A DNA stretch of 64,000 nucleotides from Clostridiales bacterium (GCA_004556925.1 SFFI01000013.1:1-64000), one strand, 5' to 3'; counted from the stretch's first letter, positions 51,725 to 61,218 are shown. Notes: generated by a model not told the origin, from the sequence alone. Numbers and translations: made by a program.

Positions 51725-54614
51725 AGTTTACTTCCTTTATCTTTTCCACCGGTGCTAAGACCTCTTTGAGGTAAAAGCCCGTGTAAGAACCTTCTACTTG
51801 TGCGACCTCTTCGGGGCTACCACTCGCAACAAGTTGGCCGCCCCCCTCGCCTCCCTCAGGACCAAGGTCTATTATATAATCTGCATTCTTGATGACATCT
51901 AGATTGTGTTCAATGACCAAAACAGTGTTGCCATTTTTAGTCAGCCTCTGCAAGATGTCAACCAAAAGATGGACGTCCGCCGCGTGTAAGCCGGTTGTCG
52001 GCTCATCCAAAATATAAAAGGTACGGCCGGTCGAACGTCTGGCTAGCTCTGTGGCCAACTTGATCCGTTGGGCTTCACCTCCAGATAAGGTGGTAGAGTT
52101 TTGCCCCAACTGGATGTAACCTAGGCCGACATCCACCAAGGTCTGCAGTTTGCGTTGGATACTGGGGATATTCTGGAAAAAGATGAGGGCTTCCCCCACG
52201 GTCATCTCCAGGACATCCGCAATGGTCTTGTCTTTATACTTCACTTCCAAGGTTTCACGGTTATAACGCTTCCCCTGGCAGACTTCGCATTTTACATATA
52301 CATCCGGCAGAAAGTGCATTTCGATTTTTTCTACCCCATCCCCCTTGCAGGACTCACAGCGACCGCCCTTCACATTAAAGGAAAAACGTCCAGCCGCATA
52401 GCCGCGTGCTTTGGCCATGGGGGTAGCGGCAAAAAGTTTGCGAATATCATCAAACACGCCTGTATAGGTCGCGGGGTTCGAGCGCGGGGTCCTTCCAATG
52501 GGCGACTGGTCTATGGAAATCACCTTGTCCAAGTATTCTGCGCCCTCCACTTTTCGGTAATTGCCCTGCTTGGCACGTGCCAAGTTAAGTTTTGACCGCA
52601 GGTACTTCTCGATAATCCCATTGACCAAAGAGGACTTACCCGAGCCCGAAACGCCGGTCACGCAGGTAAATACCCCCAAGGGAATGGCAACATCTAAATT
52701 CTTAAGATTATGCTCCGAGCAGCCGTAAAAACGCAGAAACTCGTCGCCTAAGGGCCGACGCTTTTCGGGTACAGCAATCGCTTGCCGTCCAGACAGGTAG
52801 GCCCCCGTTATAGAATCTGGCACAGCCTCTACGGCTTCTACTGAGCCTTGGGCGACCAAGTGTCCGCCGTGGACACCTGCGCCCGGTCCTATATCAATAA
52901 TGGTATCCGCCTCTCGAATCGTCTCTTCATCGTGCTCCACGACAATGACACTATTCCCTTGGTCGCGTAGGCGCTTGAGGCTAGATAAAAGTTTACGGTT
53001 ATCTCTTTGATGCAGTCCAATTGAGGGTTCGTCCAAGACATAGACCACGCCCGTGAGGCCAGAACCAATCTGCGTTGCCAAGCGAATACGTTGGGCCTCA
53101 CCTCCAGATAAGGTGCCGGCTGCCCTGGCTAATGTTAGGTAATCTAAGCCCACATCAATCAGAAATTGCAGGCGGTTCAACAGCTCCCGCATGATGGGCG
53201 CCGCGATTTTCTCTTGGTAGGCAGTCCACTCCAAGCTATCTAAAAAATGCCTAGCCTCTGTAATAGAGAGCTGGGTAAATTCGTAAATATTGAGGTCTTT
53301 TATCTTGATCGACAAAACCTCAGGTTTCAGCCTTGCACCCTGACAAACCGGACATGCGCTGATCGATAAATAGGGGGCATATTCATCACGGTAGTCCTCT
53401 GACCCATGCGCCCGGAAGCGGTCATTCATGGATGGAACCACTCCCACCCAGGAGCGGTAGTAGGGCTTCTTGCGGTGGTAGGGCGTACGGGAGGTATCAA
53501 TTTCCATACGCTTACCCTTGTTGCCAAAAAGCACCAGGTCCTGGATATCTGAGGGCAGGTCTTGCCAGGGCGTATCCAGAGAGAAATCGTATTCCTTGGC
53601 CAAGGCCTCAATAAAAGCCCGGCCCCAGGACTTGCGGTCAGCAAAGTTCCAACCAATGACCTTGATGGCCCCCTCATTTAGAGAGAGTGAGGGATCCTGA
53701 ACCACTAGGTCAGGATCTATTTCCGTTAGCTGGCCCAAGCCCAAGCAATGGGGGCAGGCCCCCAGGGGATTGTTAAAGGAAAAGAGCCGAGGCGAAACTT
53801 CCGCCAGGCTAATATCACAGTGCGGGCATGAAAAGTTCATAGAGAAGACTTCTTCCCTAGAGTCATAGCCTTCTCCGTCCGCCTTTGGCTCCTGCACAAT
53901 AATATTGGCTAGGCCCTGGCCCAGGCTTAAAGCCAGCTCCAGGGAGTCAGCCAGGCGGGCCTCAACATCTGGCCTTATAACGAGCCGGTCAACCACCACG
54001 TCCAGGTCATGCTTCTTATTTTTTGCCAAACGAAAGTCGTCAGGCAGGCTGTCCAGCTCTATCAGGTCTCCATCAATTCTCACGCGCACGTAGCCATCCT
54101 TGCGGAGCTTTTGAATTTCCTTGTGATACTCGCCCTTACGTGAGCGTACCAAGGGCCCCATAATGATCAGCCAGCTACCCTCAGGGTAAGTCAGGATCTT
54201 CTGCAACATCTGGTCTATAGATTGGGGCTCAATCAAGCGCCCACACTGTGGGCAGTAAACATCGCCCAGCCTGGCATAGAGCAGACGGAGATAGTCATAG
54301 ATTTCCGTGACAGTAGCTACCGTAGACCGGGGGTTACGGCTAGTCGTTTTTTGGTCTATGGCTATGGTCGGCGATAAACCTTCAATGGAATCACAATCTG
54401 GCTTTTGCATCTGCCCCAAAAACAAGCGGGCATAGGAAGAAAGCGACTCCACATAGCGGCGCTGGCCTTCCGCATAAATGGTATCAAAAGCTAGGGAGGA
54501 TTTTCCGGAACCTGAAAGCCCCGTAATCACCACTAGCTGGTTACGAGGTATATCAATATTAAAATTTTTCAAGTTGTGCTCTCGGGCACCCACTATCTTA
54601 ATTACGTCGTTCAT
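51702..54614 (-). CDS. uvrA: Excinuclease ABC subunit A UvrA
   Basis: Damage-recognition ATPase of nucleotide excision repair, 970 aa. It has two ABC modules (Walker A GLSGSGKSSLAFDT near residue 35 and GVSGSGKSSLVNGI near 650; signatures LSGGEAQRIRLA and LSGGEAQRIKLA) and zinc motifs CPHC...CPHC (about 263-290) and CESCKGDG...CEVCQGK (about 748-775). uvrB and uvrC are not in the window. The ribosome binding site before the ATG is poor (TTAAAG). The 23-bp overlap with clpE suggests co-transcription of DNA repair and protein quality control genes. Confidence 0.97.
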   Translation of the reverse strand: MNDVIKIVGAREHNLKNFNIDIPRNQLVVITGLSGSGKSSLAFDTIYAEGQRRYVESLSSYARLFLGQMQKPDCDSIEGLSPTIAIDQKTTSRNPRSTVATVTEIYDYLRLLYARLGDVYCPQCGRLIEPQSIDQMLQKILTYPEGSWLIIMGPLVRSRKGEYHKEIQKLRKDGYVRVRIDGDLIELDSLPDDFRLAKNKKHDLDVVVDRLVIRPDVEARLADSLELALSLGQGLANIIVQEPKADGEGYDSREEVFSMNFSCPHCDISLAEVSPRLFSFNNPLGACPHCLGLGQLTEIDPDLVVQDPSLSLNEGAIKVIGWNFADRKSWGRAFIEALAKEYDFSLDTPWQDLPSDIQDLVLFGNKGKRMEIDTSRTPYHRKKPYYRSWVGVVPSMNDRFRAHGSEDYRDEYAPYLSISACPVCQGARLKPEVLSIKIKDLNIYEFTQLSITEARHFLDSLEWTAYQEKIAAPIMRELLNRLQFLIDVGLDYLTLARAAGTLSGGEAQRIRLATQIGSGLTGVVYVLDEPSIGLHQRDNRKLLSSLKRLRDQGNSVIVVEHDEETIREADTIIDIGPGAGVHGGHLVAQGSVEAVEAVPDSITGAYLSGRQAIAVPEKRRPLGDEFLRFYGCSEHNLKNLDVAIPLGVFTCVTGVSGSGKSSLVNGIIEKYLRSKLNLARAKQGNYRKVEGAEYLDKVISIDQSPIGRTPRSNPATYTGVFDDIRKLFAATPMAKARGYAAGRFSFNVKGGRCESCKGDGVEKIEMHFLPDVYVKCEVCQGKRYNRETLEVKYKDKTIADVLEMTVGEALIFFQNIPSIQRKLQTLVDVGLGYIQLGQNSTTLSGGEAQRIKLATELARRSTGRTFYILDEPTTGLHAADVHLLVDILQRLTKNGNTVLVIEHNLDVIKNADYIIDLGPEGGEGGGQLVASGSPEEVAQVEGSYTGFYLKEVLAPVEKIKEVNYAKVSNL

Positions 54615-54735
54615 CTTTAATAGTTTATCCTATGTCCGTGAATAACTTGGTAACAATTACGAAATTGCTGTGGCAGTCTCAGCTCGAGAGTGCTAAACCC
54701 AGGATAACAAAGATGCCAAGACTAAGAAAGTCCAA

Positions 54736-54802
54736 ATTAAGAGCGTCTTAGCTAAGGAGAACCAAACTAGAGCAGTCCTGATTAAGAGCGTCCTAGCCAA
54801 GG
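54736..54802. repeat. Two-copy 45-bp direct repeat
   Basis: The 22-bp motif ATTAAGAGCGTC.TAGC.AAGG occurs at 54736-54757 and 54781-54802, a 45-bp period, with diverged sequence between. It lies between the tRNA-Glu terminator and uvrA. No gene is supported in 54615-54817. Confidence 0.6.
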
Positions 54803-54817
54803 CGGTCGAACTAGTGC

Positions 54818-54858
54818 ACAAAAAGCAACAAGCTCTGCGGCAGGAAAACCACAGAGCT
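54818..54858 (-). terminator. Terminator of tRNA-Glu
   Basis: On the minus strand AGCTCTGTGG pairs with CCGCAGAGCT (one G-U pair), followed by TTGCTTTTTG, just after the tRNA 3' end. Confidence 0.75.
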
Positions 54859-54862
54859 CGTC

Positions 54863-54938
54863 TGGTGACCCTAAGGGGAATCGAACCCCTGATTCCGCCG
54901 TGAGAGGGCGGCGTCTTGAACCGCTTGACCATAGGGCC
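54863..54938 (-). tRNA. tRNA-Glu (CUC)
   Basis: A 76-nt minus-strand tRNA with acceptor GGCCCTA/TAGGGTC, anticodon stem CCGCC/GGCGG with loop CTCTCAC (anticodon CTC), T-arm GGGGTTCGAATCCCC and encoded CCA. The composite repeat locus begins 68 bp upstream of its 5' end. Confidence 0.93.
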
Positions 54939-54949
54939 ATAACTCGTTG

Positions 54950-54979
54950 AGTTTACACTAAATTTTTCAGATAAGCAAA
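54950..54979 (-). promoter_or_regulatory. Candidate promoter of tRNA-Glu
   Basis: On the minus strand TTGCTT and TAAACT lie 18 bp apart, 12 bp before the tRNA. It lies between the repeat edge at 55006 and the gene. Confidence 0.45.
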
Positions 54980-55005
54980 TTTTTCCCCAAAAAGGCCAGA
55001 GTAGC

Positions 55006-55029
55006 TAAAGTGAAAAAGTAAGTTCCACT
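55006..55029. repeat. tRNA-facing edge of the right composite repeat
   Basis: A 24-bp exact inverted match to 2120-2143. The next about 70 bp (to 55102) are recognisably related, inverted, to about 2053-2119. Confidence 0.8.
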
Positions 55030-55102
55030 TCCACACTAAAGGGTGGGGAGTTGCATTTAGCCTTACAAGAAATTTTACCGAAAATTAAATCCTACACTCC
55101 TC

Positions 55103-55235
55103 AGGTTTTTGAGGCTTGTTGACTTTGTGGGCGGGCTTCATGAACTGTCAATGGTCTTTAACCGCTTTGCGGCGCCGAAGGCGCCATTGACAGTTCATGT
55201 GGTCCGGCCATAGTTTAAGCAAGCCTCAAAAACCT
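55103..55235. repeat. 133-bp long hairpin (right copy)
   Basis: Same structure and length as 1556-1688, inverted. Outer arms AGGTTTTTGAGGCTTG (55103-55118) and complement (55220-55235); inner arms CATGAACTGTCAATGG (55139-55154) and complement (55184-55199). One C-G pair of the left copy's inner stem is an A-T pair here, with both strands of the stem changed. The loop keeps CCGC/GCGG. Confidence 0.9.
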
Positions 55236-55259
55236 GCACAATAAATTGACAGCCATTAC

Positions 55260-55604
55260 CTGTGTAAACCGCGAAAGTCATCTTTCACATGCTATTATAT
55301 CCTTCGCTTTCAGCCAATTACCTGTGGAAATCGAAGAAGTCACTTTTCACATGCCTTTCGCCCTTAATTATTTGGCCGAAATTCATGTGAAATAAATCAT
55401 TATGACATTCCACCATAAATTGAGCTTATCTGGCCCTAGCAGAATTCTTGTGAAATAACTCCATATGCTATTTCACCATATAATTTCCTTATCTGGTCTG
55501 GGCAAAAATATTGTGAATTGAGCCAATATCACATTTCACCATATTTTTTGGCTTTTTTCCCTGCCCAAAGGCTTGTGAAATGGACAAATGCAATATTCCA
55601 CCAC
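55260..55604. repeat. Periodic palindrome array with GTGAAA/TTTCAC arms (family 2, right copy)
   Basis: Six modules start at about 55260, 55322, 55386, 55449, 55512 and 55574 (62-64 bp apart), in reverse order and orientation to 1185-1529. The two CTGTG-type modules again lie next to the long hairpin and the GGTGAAAT type next to family 1. No gene is supported. Confidence 0.88.
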
Positions 55605-55643
55605 ATTTGTGATTTTGTGGACCAGTCCGGCCGGCCTGAAAAA

Positions 55644-55827
55644 GGTTGGCAAACCCCTGATTTGGCGGAATTGCCAACTCTTTTTTCGCTATCCCAGCAT
55701 GGTATTGCCCCGAAAAGAGTTGGCAAAGTCTTGCTTTAGACGATCTGCCAACCATTATTTGGCTTTCCCAAGCAAATGTGATCCAGAAAAAGGTTGGCAA
55801 AGTGCTAATTTAGCGAGATTGCCAACC
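55644..55827. repeat. Periodic palindrome array with GTTGGCA/TGCCAAC arms (family 1, right copy)
   Basis: Three modules at 55644-55680, 55717-55753 and 55792-55827, 73 and 75 bp apart. The middle one is the reverse complement of the GATCGTCT module of the left array, and both intervals closely match left-array intervals at 852-887 and 778-814. The remaining sequence to 55901 has no recognisable feature. Confidence 0.9.
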
Positions 55828-55901
55828 AATAAAGCTGCCTGACAAAAGCTAGCTAAGAAAGGCAATTACAAATTTACACACTATTAGGGACTAGACTGAA
55901 A

Positions 55902-56582
55902 CTAGATATGGAAGCGGACCTTTAACTCAAAGACAATCAACCTATATTTGAGGGCGACCGTAAGGGCAAAAACCAGGCCACAGAGAGAAGCACTCAGGGC
56001 AGCAGGCCAGACAGGTTGGAGGTCTGACCAGGCCAAGAGCAAGAGGGGCAGAATGCCTATTAGCGAAGTGGCTAAGAGGTAAAGAATGTAATCTCCCAGC
56101 TCATAGCGGACCAGGAGCATGGTCACGAGGATGGCTATAACCGCTAGGCCCGCAAATAAGGGAATCGCATAGACAATAGACCAGCCCTGCCAGCCAGTCA
56201 AATAGTCCCAGGCCAAGGCCAGGCTTGCCAGAATGGCCAGCTGATAGAGGACGCTCTTGGCAAGGTTACGGCGTTTGCGGATGAGGGCCGTGCCCAGGGA
56301 CCAAAAGCCCGCTAGGATTAAAGCGGCATGGATCCAGCTTAGGCCTATGTCGGGCCAGGCCAAACGCATGGCCAGCAGGATGCCCAATAGAATTGCGGAT
56401 AGGCCCATGAAGACCTTAAAGATCAAGTGCTGGTTGTAACGCAAAGGAATGAGGGGGAAACTATCTTGGGTCAAGTCCTCTCCACTCTGGGAGAGGGGTC
56501 GGTCTTCCAGGACTTCCTGGCAGAGGGGGCAAGAGATTCTTTGTCCCTTGACCTCTATTTTGCAATGGGGGCAGTAGGCCAT
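55902..56582 (-). CDS. Zinc-ribbon integral membrane protein, DUF6320-like
   Basis: A 226-aa protein beginning with a Cys4 zinc ribbon (YCPHCKIEVKG then CPLC, residues 3-22), a linker of about 35 residues, then about six membrane helices. The layout and its position after an esterase/acyltransferase gene fit the DUF6320 family, of unknown function. The ATG at 56582 lies 10 nt after GAGGAG and overlaps the preceding stop codon region, so it is coupled to that gene. An in-frame GTG at 56591 is too close to the ribosome binding site. Confidence 0.65.
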   Translation of the reverse strand: MAYCPHCKIEVKGQRISCPLCQEVLEDRPLSQSGEDLTQDSFPLIPLRYNQHLIFKVFMGLSAILLGILLAMRLAWPDIGLSWIHAALILAGFWSLGTALIRKRRNLAKSVLYQLAILASLALAWDYLTGWQGWSIVYAIPLFAGLAVIAILVTMLLVRYELGDYILYLLATSLIGILPLLLLAWSDLQPVWPAALSASLCGLVFALTVALKYRLIVFELKVRFHI

Positions 56583-56583
56583 C

Positions 56584-59127
56584 TTAAACACGCTCCTCTA
56601 CTAGGTTATTGGCGGCCACTGTAATGTCTACACCCTGGTCTACCAGGAAGCGTAAAAAATGTCGCTGAATGTTTGTCTTCTGGTAGGGAGAGCAGAAACT
56701 CAGGCTGAACGTGTCTCCAAAGCTTATACAGGTAAACTGCGGCCGTCTAGCAGAAATGCACAGGGTCAGCTTATCTACATAAGGGGCAACTGGGTCTGGT
56801 AAGCTAAACTTGCCCATATTGGACAGGGCACTGGTCAGTTTAAGGTCCTCCAAGTGGGCTGAAAATTTGAGGACAGCATCTTTCAAGGGCCTCGGGATGG
56901 GCCGGAGGGCCAGATTTTCCTCCAAGTCAAACAAGCGGTAGAGTTTGGCCGCCAACTTGTCTTGGCTGATCTGGGTCTGGTACTGACTTTTGACTGCCTG
57001 GCAAAGCTCAGACAGGCTAGGTTCAGGGCCAGTGTAGGTATAGCCAATGGTCACCGTGGCAAAAAAGTTGCGGGCAGATTGGGATGGATAAAAAGACCGC
57101 AAATTAACCGGCACCGAAAGGGTAATACTGTAGGGACGTTGGCTCGGATCCTTAGGGTTCGGACCCTCTTGGTCTTGCTTTGCCCGATTGATGGACTGGA
57201 TAAATAAGGCCGTTAGGTAGATCGACAGGCTGACCCCTTCCTTTCTGGCGAGCTTTAAGACGGGGGCGAGTGGCATATTACATTCCAGGATATGCACCCG
57301 ATTGTCAGGCGTAGGCTGGCCAGAAATATGATAGACACGCGGCCATTTTTTCTGGAGGTCAGCCGCTTGGCTTTTCACCTTGGCTTTCCGAGCCTGCCAG
57401 GCCTTGCGGTCGGCCTTGTTGTGGGGGCGCGCAAAATAAGTGGTAAAGGCATCTTCGGTCTGCTGGGCAAAAGACAGGCCTTCTGGGGCCAGGTCCTCCC
57501 AGATTGTCTCTGAGGCCTCTGCCTCTCGAAGATAGCGCAAGTGTACATAGTGGGAGATCAGAAGGCGGAAGAAGTCAGCGGCCCCGTTACCATCTGATAG
57601 GGCATGAAAAACTTCCAGGCTGATCCTTTTATGATAGTAAAGCACCCTAAAGAGCAGGTTCTGCCGGTCCAGCTGATAAAGGCCTTGGACCGGCGCCTCG
57701 GCTTCTGGCTTGACCTGGGGCCTCAAGTCACTCTCCTGGAAGTAGTACCAGAAAATACCTCGGCGCAGAACCACATGGTAGAGCGGAAAATGGTCGTAGG
57801 CCAGGTCTAGAGCCTCTTGCAAGATCTGAGGGTCTACCTCCTCCCACATAACGGCCGTAAAGCGGAATACCTTGGTATCTATCGGGGTGAGCGTTGCAGG
57901 AAAAATCTTAGAAGCATTGTCCAGAGTCATCCAGGCACGCTTTTGCCGGGCCTGGGCCACAGCCGTGTCCAAATTGGTGCGCTGGCGGGCCGCCTGGTCT
58001 GAGACCAGGTCTTGCATCTTGTCATCCAAATCGGGATGGTCAGGCAGAGATTTTTCCGGGCTGATCTCCTGGAGCCATTTTCGGGCTTGCGCCAGTTCCT
58101 CTGGGCTAAGCTTGCGGGAAGCTGGCGGGTCTGGAGAGTCTTCCCCATCCTTACTCTCCTCTACACACTCCTCTACATAGGCAGGGCTTGTCCCTGCTGG
58201 GCCTGTAGCCTCCAGGAAGGCGGAGATCCTTCGGTAAGTCTCCTCTACCGCCCCCAGCCAATCTGGATAGGCCAAATAGCCATGGGGAGCCCCTAAAAGC
58301 CGGTAAAGTTCCACCGTGTTACCCGCCTCCTCCAGAGCCAGGGCGAAAGCCTCCCCCTCATCCCGCAAGGGATCATATTCGGCAGTTAGGACCAGGGTGG
58401 CCGGGAGATTTTTCAGGCTATGGGCCAAGAGGGGCGAAACCTCTGGGCACTTTCTTTGGAGCGGGTCTGGGATGTAGAGGGTCATATAGTCCTGGACTTT
58501 TTGGCTCGTCAGGCCATAGTCTTCTCCCATACTACGTATGGAATCAAAAGGGCTCGTGCGGGGATCGTGGTCCCAATAGGTGGCTGGATAGAAAAGGATT
58601 TGCCGATCAGCCGGCCGGGAGTGGGACTCCCGCAGAAATAAGGACACTACGGCGGCAAGATTGGCCCCGGCTGAATCCCCGCACAGGGTGATCATACCCT
58701 GGTCTCGCTGGTCGCCGGCATGGTAAAAATCAATGAGGAGGTGGGCCGCTGTCAAGCAGTCTTCCAGCCCTGCGGGGAAGGGATGCTCCGGTGCCAGGCG
58801 GTAGTCTACCGAAAAGACTAGCTGGCCAGTCTCCTCTGCCAGCTTGCTGCAGACAGGCGTATAAGTCTCGATATTGCCGATCACCCAGCCCCCGCCGTGA
58901 AAGTAAATGATCGCACCAGGCTTGCGTCCAGCCGAGGGGTAAAAAATACGGATGGGGATGGTCCGGTTGGCATCTAGAGAAGGCAGGCCGTAATCCTGAA
59001 TAGGCGCCTGACCGTCTACAGAGGGGGCAAAAAGAGATTGGAAATCCCGCACCATTTGATAGTTTTTCTTCATATCAAACTTGGAAGTCGACAATAATTT
59101 GAGTAACAATTTCATGGCTTTATGCAT
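56584..59127 (-). CDS. Fusion of an alpha/beta hydrolase and a condensation-type acyltransferase
   Basis: An 847-aa two-domain protein. Residues about 1-310 are an HSL-family esterase with oxyanion motif YFHGGGW, nucleophile GDSAG (Ser about 150), the Asp in EYDPLRDEG and the His in GAPHGY. A Pro/Asp-rich linker (about 310-390) leads to a second domain of about 450 residues with a CoA-dependent acyltransferase-like motif HALSDGNGAADFF (HxxxDG), as in alcohol acetyltransferases and condensation enzymes. I infer linked hydrolysis and transfer of acyl groups on a lipid or small molecule; no substrate can be named. The ATG at 59127 lies 6 nt after AAGGAG. It forms an operon with the zinc-ribbon membrane protein. 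Confidence 0.8.
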   Translation of the reverse strand: MHKAMKLLLKLLSTSKFDMKKNYQMVRDFQSLFAPSVDGQAPIQDYGLPSLDANRTIPIRIFYPSAGRKPGAIIYFHGGGWVIGNIETYTPVCSKLAEETGQLVFSVDYRLAPEHPFPAGLEDCLTAAHLLIDFYHAGDQRDQGMITLCGDSAGANLAAVVSLFLRESHSRPADRQILFYPATYWDHDPRTSPFDSIRSMGEDYGLTSQKVQDYMTLYIPDPLQRKCPEVSPLLAHSLKNLPATLVLTAEYDPLRDEGEAFALALEEAGNTVELYRLLGAPHGYLAYPDWLGAVEETYRRISAFLEATGPAGTSPAYVEECVEESKDGEDSPDPPASRKLSPEELAQARKWLQEISPEKSLPDHPDLDDKMQDLVSDQAARQRTNLDTAVAQARQKRAWMTLDNASKIFPATLTPIDTKVFRFTAVMWEEVDPQILQEALDLAYDHFPLYHVVLRRGIFWYYFQESDLRPQVKPEAEAPVQGLYQLDRQNLLFRVLYYHKRISLEVFHALSDGNGAADFFRLLISHYVHLRYLREAEASETIWEDLAPEGLSFAQQTEDAFTTYFARPHNKADRKAWQARKAKVKSQAADLQKKWPRVYHISGQPTPDNRVHILECNMPLAPVLKLARKEGVSLSIYLTALFIQSINRAKQDQEGPNPKDPSQRPYSITLSVPVNLRSFYPSQSARNFFATVTIGYTYTGPEPSLSELCQAVKSQYQTQISQDKLAAKLYRLFDLEENLALRPIPRPLKDAVLKFSAHLEDLKLTSALSNMGKFSLPDPVAPYVDKLTLCISARRPQFTCISFGDTFSLSFCSPYQKTNIQRHFLRFLVDQGVDITVAANNLVEERV

Positions 59128-59165
59128 GGTCAACTCCTTACTCTACCCTTCAATGCGTTAGCCCT

Positions 59166-59194
59166 ACTTTAGATAAGGTAAAATAGCTGTGCAA
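59166..59194 (-). promoter_or_regulatory. Candidate promoter of the esterase-acyltransferase operon
   Basis: On the minus strand TTGCAC and TAAAGT are 17 bp apart, about 39 bp before the start codon. Confidence 0.5.
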
Positions 59195-59280
59195 GTATTG
59201 TAGAAGAACTCATAGGCTCACTCATTGAGCGTAACCTTTATAAGGCGTTAGCTATTGTCAACTAACAAGAACTAGTCAAG

Positions 59281-59337
59281 AAAAGGCTCCAGAGCAGAAT
59301 GAACTGATCCGGGGCCTTGAGAATGTAGTGATAATGG
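59281..59337. repeat. 57-bp dispersed repeat, copy 1
   Basis: It begins AAAAGGCTCCAGA and ends near GTAGTGATAA, and resembles 62238-62294 in the same orientation (roughly three quarters identical by eye). It holds an imperfect hairpin (AAGGCCCC/GGAGCCTT on the minus strand) with a TTTTC tail and may act as the terminator of the surface-protein gene. Confidence 0.6.
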
Positions 59338-59354
59338 CCTATTTGCTATTTAGT

Positions 59355-61178
59355 CTAGCCGCGCCTTTTCAGGAAAAAACCTACGAGGGCAAGGCCCAGG
59401 CCTGTCCAAAGAATCAAGCTCGTCTCTACACTACCTGTAGCCGGCAAGGCATAGACATTTGGGCTGGGCGTAGTAGGCATCACTACGACTTGTCTTGTCG
59501 GCTGGGGTAAAGTTTCCATCGATTCAACTACAGTTTCAACAGTAGTCTGGTTAGGATGAAGAGGCATGCCAATGTTATGCAAAGGTAAGGTTTCCACCGG
59601 CACAACCACAGTTACCGCAGTAGTCTGATTAGGATAAACAGGTATCTCAATGTTAGGAATATCATTGCTTTCCCATTCTGCGATAAAAGTATGGTCTCCC
59701 TCCACGACATAAGTGTCTCCCGGTTGATACACAGAATCCTGTCCCTTCCAGTAGAGAAAACGATAGCCCTCCCTAACTGGCGTTTCGATGATTATAAAGT
59801 TTTGATCTTTCACTACAACAAAGGTCTTATTGGAGCCATTGCCATCCCAATTTCCCCCGTTGGGATCAAAGGTCAGGAGGCAGTCTTCTGCAGTATATGC
59901 GGCCTTGAGATCCGCCTGCCAAACCTCCTGTTGGTAATCGAGCTTAATAGCTTCTTCTGCGTGCTCTATGGCATCGAAGCGCTGCCCTTGACGGCCATCT
60001 TCAAACCAGCCTGATGCCCGGAAAGGAGTCATCTTGCCGGTGGCCGTCATGCTTTTACCGGTGGGGAGCTTGACCGTGTGAGCGGTATCATTATCAATGG
60101 TTATATCATCTCCGGCTGTTGTCGCCTTGTTCTCATAAATAACTGACTGATCATCAACCGTCAGGTCACATTCAAGAAGACCAATAGCGCCACCCCTATT
60201 TGCCTGATTCTGCGTAAAGGCGCTTCCTGCTACGCTTACAGAACCGGTTGCATAAAGTGCGCCGCCAGATTCTATTGCATTATTGTTCTTGAATATGCAG
60301 TTTTTCATGTCCAGCGTGGTGCCGGAATAAATCGCACCGCCATATTGCGCACTATTTTCCTCGAAAACGGCATTTTCAATATGGACGCTCTTTCCATTGA
60401 AGTTGGCAATGGCCCCTCCGAAGTCGTTACCCCATTCGCCGGTCGCACGGTTATTTCGGAAGATACCACCGTACACATTAAGAACTGCCGTAGCTTCTGA
60501 TTGCCAGGGTGGAAGACTGATCCCTCCACCCATCATCTTAGACTGATTATTCTCTACCGTTCCGCCATACATATTGAAGGTGCCATAAACCACAATACCG
60601 GCTGCGCCTGTCCCGCCATGACCATTCGAGTTACGAACGGTAACACCAGCGTACATGTTAATAGTCCCATTATCATGTGCGATCAATAAGGCGTTAGTGC
60701 TGTATTGTTCTTTACCATCAATAACAAGTCTGCTTTTTTCCGGTTCAGTTTTGCTACCCAGATTGACCACTGCACCATTCTTGGTGAAAATCACATTTTT
60801 GTAGGCGTATGTTGTATCATCCGATCGCGTAATGGTGTGCCCGTTTCCTAAGATGGTATAGGTTCCCGGCTGGTCGAATCGCAGGATCCCATCAGTGTCA
60901 GAAGTAGCGCTGTCATCTGTTCGATTGCCGGAGAGCTTATTTAATTCGACATCCTTCAATAGTTCGATCGTATCCCCATCATTTGCCGCATCGACAGCAT
61001 CCACCAAAGTGTCATAGTGCATTGTACCGATCATGGCTTCATGCGGGCAGTCACCTGTACAATTATCAGTTGGTTCTGCATGAACGCAGAGGGGCATAAA
61101 GGTTAGTGCGAACAGGAGTAATAAAATAAAGAGGATATACCCATTATGTTTAAGATTAGTCTTATTGATCATGATCAT
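59355..61178 (-). CDS. LPXTG-anchored surface protein with beta-helix repeats and an InlB-type repeat
   Basis: A 607-aa secreted protein. A signal peptide (about residues 10-33, cleaving after VHA) precedes a right-handed beta-helix region (about 60-340) rich in N-N-x-A-x-x-G-G-A motifs (GGAIYSGTTLDMKNC, GGALYATGSVSV). An InlB/Listeria-Bacteroides repeat follows (about 425-500; DPNGGNW, GYRFLYWKG, FIAEWE), then a Pro/Thr stalk with two related units (NQTTAVTVV and NQTTVETVV). The sortase signal is LPATG, followed by a hydrophobic helix and KRRG. The ATG at 61178 lies 9 nt after GAGG. It is probably an adhesin or glycan-binding protein. No sortase gene is in the window. It is divergent from ispA. 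Confidence 0.85.
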   Translation of the reverse strand: MIMINKTNLKHNGYILFILLLLFALTFMPLCVHAEPTDNCTGDCPHEAMIGTMHYDTLVDAVDAANDGDTIELLKDVELNKLSGNRTDDSATSDTDGILRFDQPGTYTILGNGHTITRSDDTTYAYKNVIFTKNGAVVNLGSKTEPEKSRLVIDGKEQYSTNALLIAHDNGTINMYAGVTVRNSNGHGGTGAAGIVVYGTFNMYGGTVENNQSKMMGGGISLPPWQSEATAVLNVYGGIFRNNRATGEWGNDFGGAIANFNGKSVHIENAVFEENSAQYGGAIYSGTTLDMKNCIFKNNNAIESGGALYATGSVSVAGSAFTQNQANRGGAIGLLECDLTVDDQSVIYENKATTAGDDITIDNDTAHTVKLPTGKSMTATGKMTPFRASGWFEDGRQGQRFDAIEHAEEAIKLDYQQEVWQADLKAAYTAEDCLLTFDPNGGNWDGNGSNKTFVVVKDQNFIIIETPVREGYRFLYWKGQDSVYQPGDTYVVEGDHTFIAEWESNDIPNIEIPVYPNQTTAVTVVVPVETLPLHNIGMPLHPNQTTVETVVESMETLPQPTRQVVVMPTTPSPNVYALPATGSVETSLILWTGLGLALVGFFLKRRG

Positions 61179-61218
61179 TCTTATCATCCTCGCAGTTTCA
61201 TCAGAGAATTTATGGAAA

